A DNA stretch of 64,000 bases, from assembly GCF_014236855.1 (NCBI RefSeq), contig NZ_CP051261.1:1054001-1118000 (forward strand). Reading direction: 5' to 3'. The position numbers were made by a program, and so were the translations under genes. The notes under the pieces are model-generated. The model made no database searches. It was not told the DNA's origin and saw nothing but the letters and a program-made list of their open reading frames with translations. The DNA is from Xanthomonas sp. SI (GTDB taxonomy: Bacteria > Pseudomonadota > Gammaproteobacteria > Xanthomonadales > Xanthomonadaceae). Positions within the stretch are counted from its first letter, which is position 1. Every line of letters starts with the position of its first letter. Shown one piece after another: positions 8,827 to 17,228 of the stretch.

Positions 8827-9453
8827 CTAGCCCAGACCGTGCCGCGCAAGGGCGCGGCGTAAGGCGCGGGCGCCGCTGGCGGTTTCTGCGGGCATGCCGA
8901 TCGCGCGGGCGCCGCGGACGTTGACGAACAGGTCGTCGATGAACAGCGCTTGCCGCGCGGCGACGCCGAAATGGTCGAGCGCGCGGCGGTAGACCTCGGC
9001 CTGCGGTTTGCGTCCGCCGAGTGCGCCGCTGCACAGCACGCGCCCGCGCAGCAGCGGGAACAGGGTCGGCACGATCTGCGGGATCGCCTGGGCCATCAGT
9101 GCGCCGTTGTTGGTCAGCACGCCGATGTCGATCCTGTCGGCCAGCGCCAGCACGCGTTCGATCACGCCGGGATCGCCGCGACTGCCGGCCACGCGTGCGG
9201 CGATCCAGTCGGCTTCGTCCACATGCGCGCCCAACCCTTCGCCTAACCGGTGCAGATAGGCGACGGTGGCGATGTCGCCGCCGTCGTAGGCGGTTTCCAG
9301 TCCGGAAGCGAACAGGACCTCTCGCACCCGCGCCGGATCGCAGCCGCAGTGGGCGGCCAGGTGTGCGATGCGTGCCGTCCGCGAGTAGGTCGCCAGCACG
9401 CCGTCGAAGTCGAGCAGCAGCAATTTCGGGACAGGATGGATCAACGCGGCCAC
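8827..9453 (-). CDS. HAD-superfamily hydrolase
   Basis: About 208 residues with the haloacid dehalogenase motifs. Motif I is LLLDFDGVLA (nucleophile Asp, acid/base Asp). Motif II is GVLTNNG. Motif III has a lysine in GGRKPQAEVYRRAL. Motif IV is ALFIDDLFVNV. It is a subfamily I phosphatase or epoxide-hydrolase-like member with unknown substrate. No ATG lies near the domain start. A GTG at 9453 gives a short leader before motif I, and a TTG at 9444 is also possible, so the start is uncertain. It is divergent from the receptor gene, and its 5' region borders the direct-repeat promoter at 9583-9647. Confidence 0.78.
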   Translation of the reverse strand: MAALIHPVPKLLLLDFDGVLATYSRTARIAHLAAHCGCDPARVREVLFASGLETAYDGGDIATVAYLHRLGEGLGAHVDEADWIAARVAGSRGDPGVIERVLALADRIDIGVLTNNGALMAQAIPQIVPTLFPLLRGRVLCSGALGGRKPQAEVYRRALDHFGVAARQALFIDDLFVNVRGARAIGMPAETASGARALRRALARHGLG

Positions 9454-9582
9454 CGCGTCTGGCGCTGCGTGCAACGGCGCGGATGGGGCATGGGTCGGGT
9501 CCGGAGTGTCGGTGGCCGAGATTAACCCACTCGCCGCGGCGATGAGCGCCACTACCCGCCCCGTGATGCCTGCCCGCTCGCG

Positions 9583-9647
9583 CCCACCCGCTCGCTGCGC
9601 ACCTACCCGCCGGATCCGGCCGCCCGCCGCTGCGCGCTGGCTATGGT
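9583..9647 (+). promoter_or_regulatory. Direct-repeat activator promoter P1 (receptor 1)
   Basis: CCCACCCGCT at 9583 and CCTACCCGCC at 9602 are direct copies 19 bp apart. The hexamer TATGGT starts at 9642, 40 bp after the second copy. No plausible -35 hexamer is present, as expected for an activator-dependent promoter. A further CTACCCGCC lies at 9552. The same geometry is found at 12525-12589 and 21632-21696. The likely activator is the MalT-like protein encoded at 17229-20003; that link is inference. Confidence 0.7.
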
Positions 9648-9732
9648 CCCTGCACGCCGCGATCGCGGCGCCGCCGGTCGGGGAGCCGGTGCGCATCCAC
9701 GCCACATCCACGTCACCTCGGGGGTCTTGAAC

Positions 9733-12429
9733 ATGAGCAAGCGTTTGAACGCCGATCGTCTGGCGGAATCGGTATGCAGGGGATTGCGCAACGCACGTCA
9801 CGGCCACGGGCTGGCCACGCTGACGCTGCTGCTGGCCGGTGCGCAGGCGCTGCCGGCGCTGGCGGAAGAGCCGGGTGGCGAGGCCAAGACGCTGGACGCG
9901 ATCACCGTCATCTCCACCGGCACGCGCAAGACCAACATGGCGGTGACCGACAGCCCGGCGCCAATCCAGTTGGTGAGCGCGGACATGCTCAAGCAGTCGG
10001 CCGCGCCCGACCTGATCAACGCCATCGCCAACCAGGTGCCGTCGTACAACGCCAACCAGACCGGCAACGACATGGCGAGCCAGACGCTCACCGCCAGCCT
10101 GCGCAACCTGTCGCCCAACCACACGCTGGTGCTGGTCAACGGCAAGCGCCGCCACATCACCTCCAACGTCAACACCACCACCGGCGCGGCCTCGGCCGAT
10201 CTGTCGTTCATCCCGGCCGCGGCGATCGATCACGTCGAAGTGCTGACCGATGGCGCCGCGGCGCTGTACGGTTCGGACGCGATCGCCGGCGTCATCAACA
10301 TCATCCTCAAGAAGAACCACGACGGCGGCGAAGTGGACGCCGGTTACGCAGGCTACAAGGATGGCGGCGGCGGCACCGACTCGTGGGGTGCCAATATCGG
10401 CTTCGGCAGCGACGCGGCGTATTTCAGCCTCAGCGCCGAGGTCGAGAACCGCAAGACCGTGTACCGGCTCGGCTCGTACAGCTACGCCGACTGCGTGGCC
10501 AACTACGCCGACTGCTCGGCGGTGAATCCGGACATGGCCGATTTCCTGGCCGACGACGTCGAGGGCATGACCCTCAACGGGCGCTTCCCCAACGTCAACG
10601 CCTGGCTCAATCCGCCGGAAGTGCACCGCAAGGCGCTGTTCTTCAACTCCGGCGTGGTGCTCAGCGACACCCTGGAGTTCTACGCGTTCGGCAGCTACGG
10701 CAAGAAGACCGCGCAGTCGGAGGAGAACTACCGCCGTCCCAGCCAGGACGGCGGCTACGTCGATCCGGCGAGCGGCGAGGTCAGCCACAAGTATCCGTTG
10801 GGCTTCAATCCGTCCGAGGCCTCCGACGAGGTGGACTACGAGTTGAGCGCCGGGCTGAAGGGCGTGCTGGCCGATTGGTCCTGGGATTTCTCCAGCAGCT
10901 ACGGCAAGAACGAGATGGACGTGTACACGTTGAACTCGATGAACTTCAGCTTGTGGCAGGACTACGGTTATTCGCCGGAGGACTTCTACGACGGCAGTTT
11001 CTGGGCCAGCCAGTGGACCACCAATTTCAACGCCACGCACGATTTCGACATCGGCCTGTCGCAGCCGCTGACCTTCAACGCCGGCGTCGAGTACCGCCGC
11101 GACCAGTACGGCATCGATCCGGGCGATCCGACCTCGTACTACGGCGCCGGCGCGTCCTCGTTCCCCGGCTACAACCCGTTGTTCAACACCGGCTCCTACA
11201 GCCGCCACAGCTACGCCGCGTATGCCGACGTGGTGTTCAATCCGACCGAGAAGTGGCTGGTCGATGTGGCCGGGCGCTACGAGGACTACAGCGACTTCGG
11301 CAGCAAGGTGGTCGGCAAGCTGACCACGCGCTTCGACCTCACCGACACGTTCGCGGTGCGCGGCACCGCCAGCACCGGGTTCCGCGCGCCGACCCTGCAG
11401 GAGGGCTATTACTCGGCGGTGCAGGTCGGCCCGACCAGCGCCACCCCGACCCTGCAGCCCAACAGCGCGGCTGCCGCGGCGCTGGGCTTCGGCAGCCTGA
11501 AGCCGGAGACCAGCACCAACTACAGCCTCGGCTTCGTGTTCCGGCCGATGCAGAATTTCGACAGCACGCTGGATTTCTACCGCATCACCATCTCCGACCG
11601 CATCGGCGTCGGCACCTTTGAGTATTCCAAGGCCGGCCAGCCGGGCGACACCAACGGCGACGGCACGCCCGACGCCGCCTACAACGCCGCGCTGGGCCAG
11701 GCGCTGATTGATTTCGGCTATCTCGGCGGCATCGATCCGGCCGCGCCGGGCGGCTCGCTCGACGCCACCGCGCGGCAGGACATCTCGGTGGCGATCTTCA
11801 ACAATGCGCTGAAGACCCGCAGCACCGGCGTGGACTGGGTGACCAACTACATCACCGAGTTCGACTGGGGCTCGATCGACTGGATGCTGGCGGCCAACTA
11901 CAACAAGACCGAGGTGCTCAGCGCCAAGCCCGCGCCGGAGGTGCTCGGCGGCGCCACCATGTACAGCGCGGCGACGCTGATCAATCTGGAGAACAACGCG
12001 CCCAAGTACCGGGTCAACCTGGGCGCTACGTTCAACATCGGCAAGTTCAGCCTGCGCGTGACCGAGGCGGTCTATGGCCCGCAGTACCAGCTGGTGGCGC
12101 CGTACGACGAGTGGAACGGCGACATCTTCCCCGACAGCGTGCTGAGCCAGCTGGACGTGGTCGACGTCAACGGCGCGCCGTACTACAAGCAGAAGATCGG
12201 CACGATGGCGCTGACCAACGTCGAACTGACGTTCCGGCCCACCGAGCAGCTGACCGTCAGCGTCGGCGGCGACAACGTGTTCAACAAATACCCCGACAAG
12301 GTGCCGGCGGCGGCGTACGACTACCTGGAGAAGAACTATCTCAGCTACTACAACTCGCCGTACCTGACCGGCAGCCCGGTTGGTTACTTCGGCGCGCGCT
12401 ACTACGCCAAGCTGACCTACCGCTTCTGA
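9733..12429 (+). CDS. TonB-dependent outer-membrane receptor 1
   Basis: An 898-residue receptor. It has an extended N-terminal signal region (about residues 1-45, ending near ALPALAEE) and a TonB-box-like segment TLDAITVIS. The plug domain contains LVLVNGKRRH, LSFIPAAAIDHVEVLTDGAAALYGSDAIAGVINIILK and related motifs. A 22-strand barrel follows, ending in the outer-membrane C-terminal signature LTYRF. GFRAPTLQE is the usual barrel motif. Such receptors import siderophores, peptides, sugars or other scarce solutes using TonB energy. The substrate is not evident. The shared promoter geometry with the amine oxidase operon suggests uptake of its substrate or product. A palindromic repeat at 12440 closes the unit. 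Confidence 0.9.
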   Translation: MSKRLNADRLAESVCRGLRNARHGHGLATLTLLLAGAQALPALAEEPGGEAKTLDAITVISTGTRKTNMAVTDSPAPIQLVSADMLKQSAAPDLINAIANQVPSYNANQTGNDMASQTLTASLRNLSPNHTLVLVNGKRRHITSNVNTTTGAASADLSFIPAAAIDHVEVLTDGAAALYGSDAIAGVINIILKKNHDGGEVDAGYAGYKDGGGGTDSWGANIGFGSDAAYFSLSAEVENRKTVYRLGSYSYADCVANYADCSAVNPDMADFLADDVEGMTLNGRFPNVNAWLNPPEVHRKALFFNSGVVLSDTLEFYAFGSYGKKTAQSEENYRRPSQDGGYVDPASGEVSHKYPLGFNPSEASDEVDYELSAGLKGVLADWSWDFSSSYGKNEMDVYTLNSMNFSLWQDYGYSPEDFYDGSFWASQWTTNFNATHDFDIGLSQPLTFNAGVEYRRDQYGIDPGDPTSYYGAGASSFPGYNPLFNTGSYSRHSYAAYADVVFNPTEKWLVDVAGRYEDYSDFGSKVVGKLTTRFDLTDTFAVRGTASTGFRAPTLQEGYYSAVQVGPTSATPTLQPNSAAAAALGFGSLKPETSTNYSLGFVFRPMQNFDSTLDFYRITISDRIGVGTFEYSKAGQPGDTNGDGTPDAAYNAALGQALIDFGYLGGIDPAAPGGSLDATARQDISVAIFNNALKTRSTGVDWVTNYITEFDWGSIDWMLAANYNKTEVLSAKPAPEVLGGATMYSAATLINLENNAPKYRVNLGATFNIGKFSLRVTEAVYGPQYQLVAPYDEWNGDIFPDSVLSQLDVVDVNGAPYYKQKIGTMALTNVELTFRPTEQLTVSVGGDNVFNKYPDKVPAAAYDYLEKNYLSYYNSPYLTGSPVGYFGARYYAKLTYRF

Positions 12430-12439
12430 GCGGTTCGAG

Positions 12440-12478
12440 CCCCTCTCCCGCCGGGAGAGGGGTTGGGGTGAGGGTACG
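12440..12478. repeat. GC-rich palindromic repeat (CCCCTCTCCC...GGGAGAGGGG)
   Basis: An inverted repeat with arms CCCCTCTCCC/GGGAGAGGGG followed by TTGGGGTGAGGGTACG, 10 bp after receptor 1. It is the half-unit of the larger element duplicated at 25020-25290. The hairpin could act as a terminator or a transcript 3'-end stabiliser; it has no T tract. Confidence 0.7.
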
Positions 12479-12524
12479 TCCGCCAGCGGAGTGCTCGCCC
12501 GCGTAATGCCGCGCCGTCCGCGTC

Positions 12525-12589
12525 CCTACCCGCTCCATCGCGACCTACCCGCCGCACGCGGCCTGCGCCGCCGCCGCGGCGGCTATGGT
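12525..12589 (+). promoter_or_regulatory. Direct-repeat activator promoter P2 (amine oxidase operon)
   Basis: CCTACCCGCT at 12525 and CCTACCCGCC at 12544 are 19 bp apart. TATGGT starts at 12584, 40 bp after the second copy. A transcript from here would have a leader of only about 15 nt before the amine oxidase start. Spacing is identical to P1 and P3. Confidence 0.72.
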
Positions 12590-12610
12590 CGATCTGCAAT
12601 CCGTGAGGCG

Positions 12611-14218
12611 ATGTCGACGATGCAAGCAACAACCAAGGGCGCCATGACCCGCCGCCAATTGCTCGCCAGGATCGGTCTGGCCGGCGGCGGTGCGATGATG
12701 TATCAGGCGATGCACAGCTTGGGCATGGCCGCCGAATCTCGTTTCAACGGCGTGCCGCGGCTGGACGGCGACGCCAAGGGCGCCTCGGTGCTGGTGCTCG
12801 GCGCCGGCCTGGCCGGGCTGACCGCGGCCTACGAGCTGCGCAAGGCCGGCTATCGCGTGCAGGTGCTCGAGTACAACGCGCGTCCCGGTGGCCGCAACTG
12901 GACGCTGCGCGGCGGCGATCGCTACACCGAGCTGGGCGGCTTCGAGCAGCAATGCAGGTTCGACGAGGGCATGTACCTCAATCCCGGCCCGTGGCGCATC
13001 CCGCATCATCACAAGGCGGTGCTGTCCTACTGCAAGCAGTTCGGGGTGGCGCTGGAACCGTTCGTGCAGGTCAACTTCAACGCCTTGCTGCACAGCCGCG
13101 CCGGGTTCGGCGGCAAGCCGCAGCGCTTCCGCGACATCGACGCCGACTACAAGGGGCACGTGGCCGAACTGCTGGCCAAGAGCACTAAGCAGGGCGCGCT
13201 GGACGCGCAGGTGCAGCGCGAGGACCAGGAGATCCTGCTCGAGTCGCTGCGCAACTGGGGCGCGCTGGACAAGGACTTCGGCTACGTCAAAGGCCGCGAG
13301 AGCAGCGAGCGCCGCGGCTTCGCCAAGTATCCCGGCGGCGGCCTGTCCGGCAAGCCGCAATTCTCCGAACCGTTCAGCACCCAGGACATCCTGCGCTCGC
13401 GGCTGTGGGCCACGCTGGCGGCCGGCAACAACTACGAGATGCAGACCGCGATGTTCCAGCCGGTCGGCGGCATGGACCAGATCGGCAAGGCCTTCGCGCG
13501 CGAGCTCGGCGACGCGATCCGCTACAACGCGCGGGTCACCCGCATCGACCAGGACGCGCACGGGGTCAGCGTCGCCTACCAGGACGGCGACGGCGCCGAG
13601 CAACTGGCGAAAGCCGACTGGTGCGTGTGCACGATCCCGCTGTCGATCCTCAGCCGCATTCCGCTCGCGGTGGGCGAAAAGATGGCCGCGGCGATCGGCC
13701 AGGTGCCGTATGCGGCGTCGGTGAAGGTGGGGTTGCAGTTCAAGCGCCGTTTCTGGGAAGAGGATGAGGCGATCTACGGCGGCATCAGCTACACCGACCT
13801 GCCGATCACCTTGATCAGCTATCCGAGCACCGGTTTCCAGAGCGCCGGCAAGGGCGTGCTGCTCGGTGCCTACGTGTGGGGACTGGAGGCGTTCGAGTTC
13901 ACCTCGATGACGCCGCAGCAGCGCGTGACCAAGGCGGTGGAGTACGGCACGCACTTGCATCCGCAGTATCCGCGCGAATTCGACAACGGCATCGCCGTGG
14001 GCTGGCACCGGGTGCCGTTCACCCATGGCTGCTTCGGCGTGTGGAGCGACGCCGCGCGCGCCGAGCATTACGAAAACCTGTGCCAGATCGATGGCCGCGT
14101 CGCGCTCGCCGGCGAACACGCCTCGTACATTCCGGCCTGGCAGGAAGGGGCCATCACCTCGGCGCTGGATGCGATCGAGCGCCTGCATCGCCGCGTCGTC
14201 AATGGAGCCCGCGCATGA
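12611..14218 (+). CDS. Tat-exported flavin amine/amino-acid oxidase
   Basis: A 535-residue FAD enzyme of the flavin monoamine oxidase / L-amino-acid oxidase family. The N-terminus has a twin-arginine signal (TRRQLLARIG, hydrophobic stretch to about residue 40), so it should be folded with FAD and exported. The FAD Rossmann motif is VLVLGAGLAGLTAAYELRKAG, followed by the GG motif ARPGGRNWTLR. The C-terminal FAD motif GEHASYIPAWQEGAITSAL matches amino-acid oxidases. It should oxidise an amine or amino acid to an imine. With a cytochrome c gene overlapping its stop codon (ATGA), electrons probably go to the cytochrome rather than to oxygen; that is inference. ATG codons at 12611, 12620 and 12644 are possible starts. 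The first has GAGG just upstream. Confidence 0.85.
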   Translation: MSTMQATTKGAMTRRQLLARIGLAGGGAMMYQAMHSLGMAAESRFNGVPRLDGDAKGASVLVLGAGLAGLTAAYELRKAGYRVQVLEYNARPGGRNWTLRGGDRYTELGGFEQQCRFDEGMYLNPGPWRIPHHHKAVLSYCKQFGVALEPFVQVNFNALLHSRAGFGGKPQRFRDIDADYKGHVAELLAKSTKQGALDAQVQREDQEILLESLRNWGALDKDFGYVKGRESSERRGFAKYPGGGLSGKPQFSEPFSTQDILRSRLWATLAAGNNYEMQTAMFQPVGGMDQIGKAFARELGDAIRYNARVTRIDQDAHGVSVAYQDGDGAEQLAKADWCVCTIPLSILSRIPLAVGEKMAAAIGQVPYAASVKVGLQFKRRFWEEDEAIYGGISYTDLPITLISYPSTGFQSAGKGVLLGAYVWGLEAFEFTSMTPQQRVTKAVEYGTHLHPQYPREFDNGIAVGWHRVPFTHGCFGVWSDAARAEHYENLCQIDGRVALAGEHASYIPAWQEGAITSALDAIERLHRRVVNGARA

Positions 14219-14643
14219 AGCTCGATCGTCATTGGGTGCTCGCCGCGGCGGTCGCCGCCGCAGTGCTGGCGCTGATGCTGCCGCCGGCGATCGGCCCGGC
14301 CGCGGCGCAGAGTTCCGATGCCACGCCGCTGTATCCGCAGGCCGCGTTCGCCACCGCCTCCGGCGCCACCGTGTACGCGGCGATCTGCCAGAGCTGCCAC
14401 ATGCCCGGCGGGCAGGGCGCGCGCGGCGGCGGCGAGTATCCGGCGCTGGCCGGCAACCCCAAGGTGGCGGCGGCGCCGTACGTGGCGATGATGGTGCTCG
14501 ACGGCCGCGGCGGCATGCCCGGTTTCGCCGGCATGCTCAACGATCAGCAGGTCGCCGAGGTCGTGCACTACGTGCGCAGCCAGTTCGGCAACGACTATCC
14601 CGGCAAGCTCAGCGCCGACGAGGTGCGCACGCTGCGGCACTGA
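14215..14643 (+). CDS. Periplasmic c-type cytochrome
   Basis: A 142-residue class I cytochrome c. The Sec signal spans about residues 1-31, ending in AAAQSS. The haem site is CQSCH (Cys58, Cys61, His62), and the probable distal ligand is Met101 in GRGGMPGF. Its ATG overlaps the amine oxidase stop, so the two are translationally coupled. It is the likely direct electron acceptor of the exported flavoenzyme, passing electrons to azurin or a terminal oxidase. The closest general type is the small cytochrome c subunit found beside periplasmic dehydrogenases. Confidence 0.88.
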   Translation: MKLDRHWVLAAAVAAAVLALMLPPAIGPAAAQSSDATPLYPQAAFATASGATVYAAICQSCHMPGGQGARGGGEYPALAGNPKVAAAPYVAMMVLDGRGGMPGFAGMLNDQQVAEVVHYVRSQFGNDYPGKLSADEVRTLRH

Positions 14644-14686
14644 GCCGGTACCGTTTCATTCTCTTTTCGACCGCGAGGAGTTCCGC

Positions 14687-15196
14687 ATGCGCCGTTCGTT
14701 CGTTTCCCGCCCGCTCCGTGCCGGCCTGTGCGCCGCGCTGTGGTTGCCCGCCCTGGCCGGCGCCGCCGAGATCGTGCGCCACAAGATTCCCAACAGCGAT
14801 TTTCCGATTTCCGCGGCGGTGGAGATCCCGGCCGGCAAGACCACGGTCTATCTCAGCGGCGCGGTGCCGCGGCCGATCGATGCCAGCGCGCCGAAAGATT
14901 CGCCCGCCGCCTACGGCGACACCAAGGCGCAGACCGTCAGCGTGCTGTCGCAGATCGAGGCGCAGCTGCAAGGCATGGGCCTGGGCATGCGCGACGTGGT
15001 CAAGATGCAGGCGTTCCTGGTCGGCGATCCGGCGCTGGGCGGGAAGATGGATTTCGCCGGTTTCATGGAGGGCTACCGGCAGTTCTTCGGCACGCCCGCG
15101 CAGCCCAACCTGCCGTCGCGCTCGGCGTTCCAGATCGCCGCGCTGGGCAATCCGCTGTACCGCATCGAGATCGAAGTGGTCGCGGTGCGTCCGTAG
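14687..15196 (+). CDS. Secreted RidA-family imine/enamine deaminase
   Basis: A 169-residue protein with a Sec signal (about residues 1-27, cleavage near LAGAAE) in front of a full YjgF/RidA domain. The catalytic-site arginine typical of active RidA enzymes is present (Arg145 in NLPSRSAF). RidA proteins hydrolyse reactive 2-imino or enamine products to keto acids and ammonia. A secreted version beside an exported amine oxidase would do this job in the periplasm, which is inference from context. The ATG at 14687 follows GAGGAG. The cytosolic paralogue is at 48349-48732. Confidence 0.85.
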   Translation: MRRSFVSRPLRAGLCAALWLPALAGAAEIVRHKIPNSDFPISAAVEIPAGKTTVYLSGAVPRPIDASAPKDSPAAYGDTKAQTVSVLSQIEAQLQGMGLGMRDVVKMQAFLVGDPALGGKMDFAGFMEGYRQFFGTPAQPNLPSRSAFQIAALGNPLYRIEIEVVAVRP

Positions 15197-15227
15197 GTTC
15201 TTCGCCCTGTTTTCCAAGGAGTCCGTC

Positions 15228-16418
15228 ATGCAGCAGCCGTCGCGCTCGCGCCGCACGTTCCTCAAGGACTCGGCGCTGGTCGCCGCGGCCGGTTTCGGCG
15301 CGCCGTGGCTGGCGCAGGCCGTGCCCACCGCGGCGCAGGCGGCCAATGCCGAACTGGCGCCGGTGCTGATCAACGCCAACGAATATCCCGGCGGCCCGTC
15401 GCCGGCCGCGCAGCGCGCGATCGCGGCGATCGCGTCCAGCGGCGGCCGCTACCTGGGCGAGCTGCAACTGGAATTGCTGCAGACCCTTGCCGACCAGCTC
15501 GGCGTGGGCATCGATCACCTGATGGCCTACGCCGGTTCCACCGAGCCGCTGGACTACACCATGCTGGCGTTCACTTCGCCCAGCGCGTCGCTGGTCACCG
15601 CCGATCCCACCTTCGAATCCGGCTGGCGCGCCGCTGCGCGCAACGGCGCCAAGGTGATCAAGGTGCCGCTGCGCAAGGACGACGCGCACGACGTGCAGGC
15701 GATGTGCGCCGCCGACGCCAACGCCGGGGTGCTCTACATCTGCAACCCGAACAATCCCACCGGTTCGGTGACCGCACGCAAGGACCTGGACTACGCGCTG
15801 GCGCACAAGCCCAAGGGCAGCGTGCTGGTGGTCGACGAGGCGTATCTGCATTTTTCCGACAGCGCCAGCAGCATGGTCGATCGCGTCGCCGCCGGCGACG
15901 ATGTGATCGTGCTGCGCACCTTCTCCAAGCTCTACGGCATGGCTGGCATTCGCCTGGGCTATGCGGTGGCGCGGCCGGAGCTGTTGGCCAAGCTCAAGTT
16001 CTACAGTGTCAACAGCCTGCCGGTAACCGCGGTCGCCGCCGGCTTGGCCAGCCTGCGCGATCCGGCGCTGGTGCCGCAGCGACGCGCGCTCAACAGCGCC
16101 ATCCGCAACGATGTAGTGCGCTGGCTCGGCGCGCAGGGCCATGCGTGCACGGCGTCGGAAAGCAATTGCTTCATGGTCGACGTAAAGCGCCCGGCGCAGG
16201 AGTTCATGGACGCGATGGCCACTTATGGCGTATTCGTCGGCCGCAGCTGGGCGTTGTGGCCGAACCGTTCGCGCATCACCATTGGTACCGCGGCGGAGAT
16301 GGCGCGGTTCAAGCGCGCGTTCGCGCAGGTGGCGGCCGGCCAGCGCGGGCCGCTGCCGGTACCTGCACCGAGGATGGCGCTGCACGATCCTTTGCACGGA
16401 TTCTTCCGCAACGCCTAG
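15228..16418 (+). CDS. Tat-exported class I/II PLP aminotransferase (HisC-like)
   Basis: A 396-residue aminotransferase fold preceded by a twin-arginine signal (SRRTFLKDSA, then a hydrophobic run and AQA-type cleavage near residue 39). Motifs are ICNPNNPTGS (Asn175 region), VVDEAYLHF (Asp203, Tyr206) and the PLP lysine Lys234 in TFSKLYGMAGIRLGY, so the active site looks complete. The overall type resembles histidinol-phosphate aminotransferase. Exported PLP enzymes are uncommon; PvdN of the pyoverdine pathway is a known precedent. It has a strong AAGGAG ribosome-binding site (15216-15221), and a similar CCAAGGAGTCCGTC leader precedes the azurin gene. Confidence 0.85.
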   Translation: MQQPSRSRRTFLKDSALVAAAGFGAPWLAQAVPTAAQAANAELAPVLINANEYPGGPSPAAQRAIAAIASSGGRYLGELQLELLQTLADQLGVGIDHLMAYAGSTEPLDYTMLAFTSPSASLVTADPTFESGWRAAARNGAKVIKVPLRKDDAHDVQAMCAADANAGVLYICNPNNPTGSVTARKDLDYALAHKPKGSVLVVDEAYLHFSDSASSMVDRVAAGDDVIVLRTFSKLYGMAGIRLGYAVARPELLAKLKFYSVNSLPVTAVAAGLASLRDPALVPQRRALNSAIRNDVVRWLGAQGHACTASESNCFMVDVKRPAQEFMDAMATYGVFVGRSWALWPNRSRITIGTAAEMARFKRAFAQVAAGQRGPLPVPAPRMALHDPLHGFFRNA

Positions 16419-16459
16419 CGCTGCCCGCGCCGGATGCTGCAGTGCACGAGGGCTTGTCG

Positions 16460-16488
16460 TTGACAAACATTTGCGCAAAGGCAGACAG
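16460..16488 (+). promoter_or_regulatory. Possible promoter before azurin
   Basis: TTGACA at 16460 is a perfect -35 hexamer, but the sequence 17 bp later (AGACAG) is a poor -10. The palindrome TTTGCGCAAA at 16470-16479 lies within the spacer and could be an operator. Azurin may therefore have its own start site besides read-through from the operon. Confidence 0.3.
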
Positions 16489-16569
16489 TCGTGGCGACGC
16501 CGCTGTGCGCGTAGCGCATGCTGGCGAGGTTCGCGTTGCTGTGCCATCCCCATTGCCAAGGAGTCCGTC

Positions 16570-17025
16570 TTGAAAGCGAAGTCGCTGTCCCCCTTACTGG
16601 TCCTCGCCGCGCTCGCGTTCGCGCCGGCGGCCTGGGCCAAGACCTGTGCGGTGACCATCACCGGCACCGACCAGATGTCCTTCGACCAGCCGCAGATCAA
16701 GGTCGCCGCCGACTGCACCGAAGTGGCGCTGACGCTCAAGCACAGCGGCAAGCTCACGGCCGCGGTGATGGGCCACAACTGGGTGCTGGCCAAGACACCG
16801 GACTTCCAGGCGGTGGCCAATGCCGGCACCAGTTCCAGCCTGGCCGACAACTACCTGCCGAAGAACGACGCGCGGATCATCGCGCACACCAAGGTGATCG
16901 GCGCCGGGCAGTCGGACACGGTCAAGTTCTCCACCGCCAAGCTCACCAAGGGCGGCGACTACACGTTCTTCTGCTCGTTCCCGGGGCACTGGGCGATGAT
17001 GAAGGGCAAGTTCGTGTTCGGTTGA
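16570..17025 (+). CDS. Azurin (periplasmic blue copper protein)
   Basis: A 151-residue precursor with a Sec signal (about residues 1-23, AAWAKT). Ligand spacing fits azurin exactly: His69, Cys135, His140 and Met144 correspond to His46, Cys112, His117 and Met121, and Cys26/Cys49 to the conserved disulfide. It carries single electrons between periplasmic redox proteins. The start is TTG at 16570, supported by AAGGAGTCCGTC directly before it and by the signal-peptide length. No in-frame ATG fits. Being last in the series oxidase, cytochrome, RidA, aminotransferase, azurin, it may accept electrons from the cytochrome. Confidence 0.9.
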   Translation: MKAKSLSPLLVLAALAFAPAAWAKTCAVTITGTDQMSFDQPQIKVAADCTEVALTLKHSGKLTAAVMGHNWVLAKTPDFQAVANAGTSSSLADNYLPKNDARIIAHTKVIGAGQSDTVKFSTAKLTKGGDYTFFCSFPGHWAMMKGKFVFG

Positions 17026-17123
17026 GCGGCCGCGGTTGCGCTGCAGGTTGCGATCAGCGATCTGCAGCGCCTTTCGAACATGATGGCGCCGCAGGCTTCG
17101 GCCTGCGTCAGCGCCGACTCACC

Positions 17124-17193
17124 TGTAGGAGCGGCTTCAGCCGCGACCGGGCTTTCCCGGTAAAACCCGGCCGCGGCTGAAGCCGCTCCTACA
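17124..17193. repeat. Inverted REP pair between convergent genes
   Basis: Two REP copies in opposite orientation (17124-17145 and 17172-17193) form a near-perfect long hairpin between azurin and the convergent regulator gene. It probably ends or protects both transcripts. The rest of 17026-17228 holds nothing else I can support. Confidence 0.75.
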
Positions 17194-17228
17194 GGACCGC
17201 GACGACGCTCGCGATTGCGGGATCGCAC

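Noticed and set aside
9643..9732. Upstream extension of TonB receptor 1 from 9643
   Set aside because: It begins at the -10 region of P1, so it would be untranscribed. MSKRLNADRL at 9733 opens the signal region.
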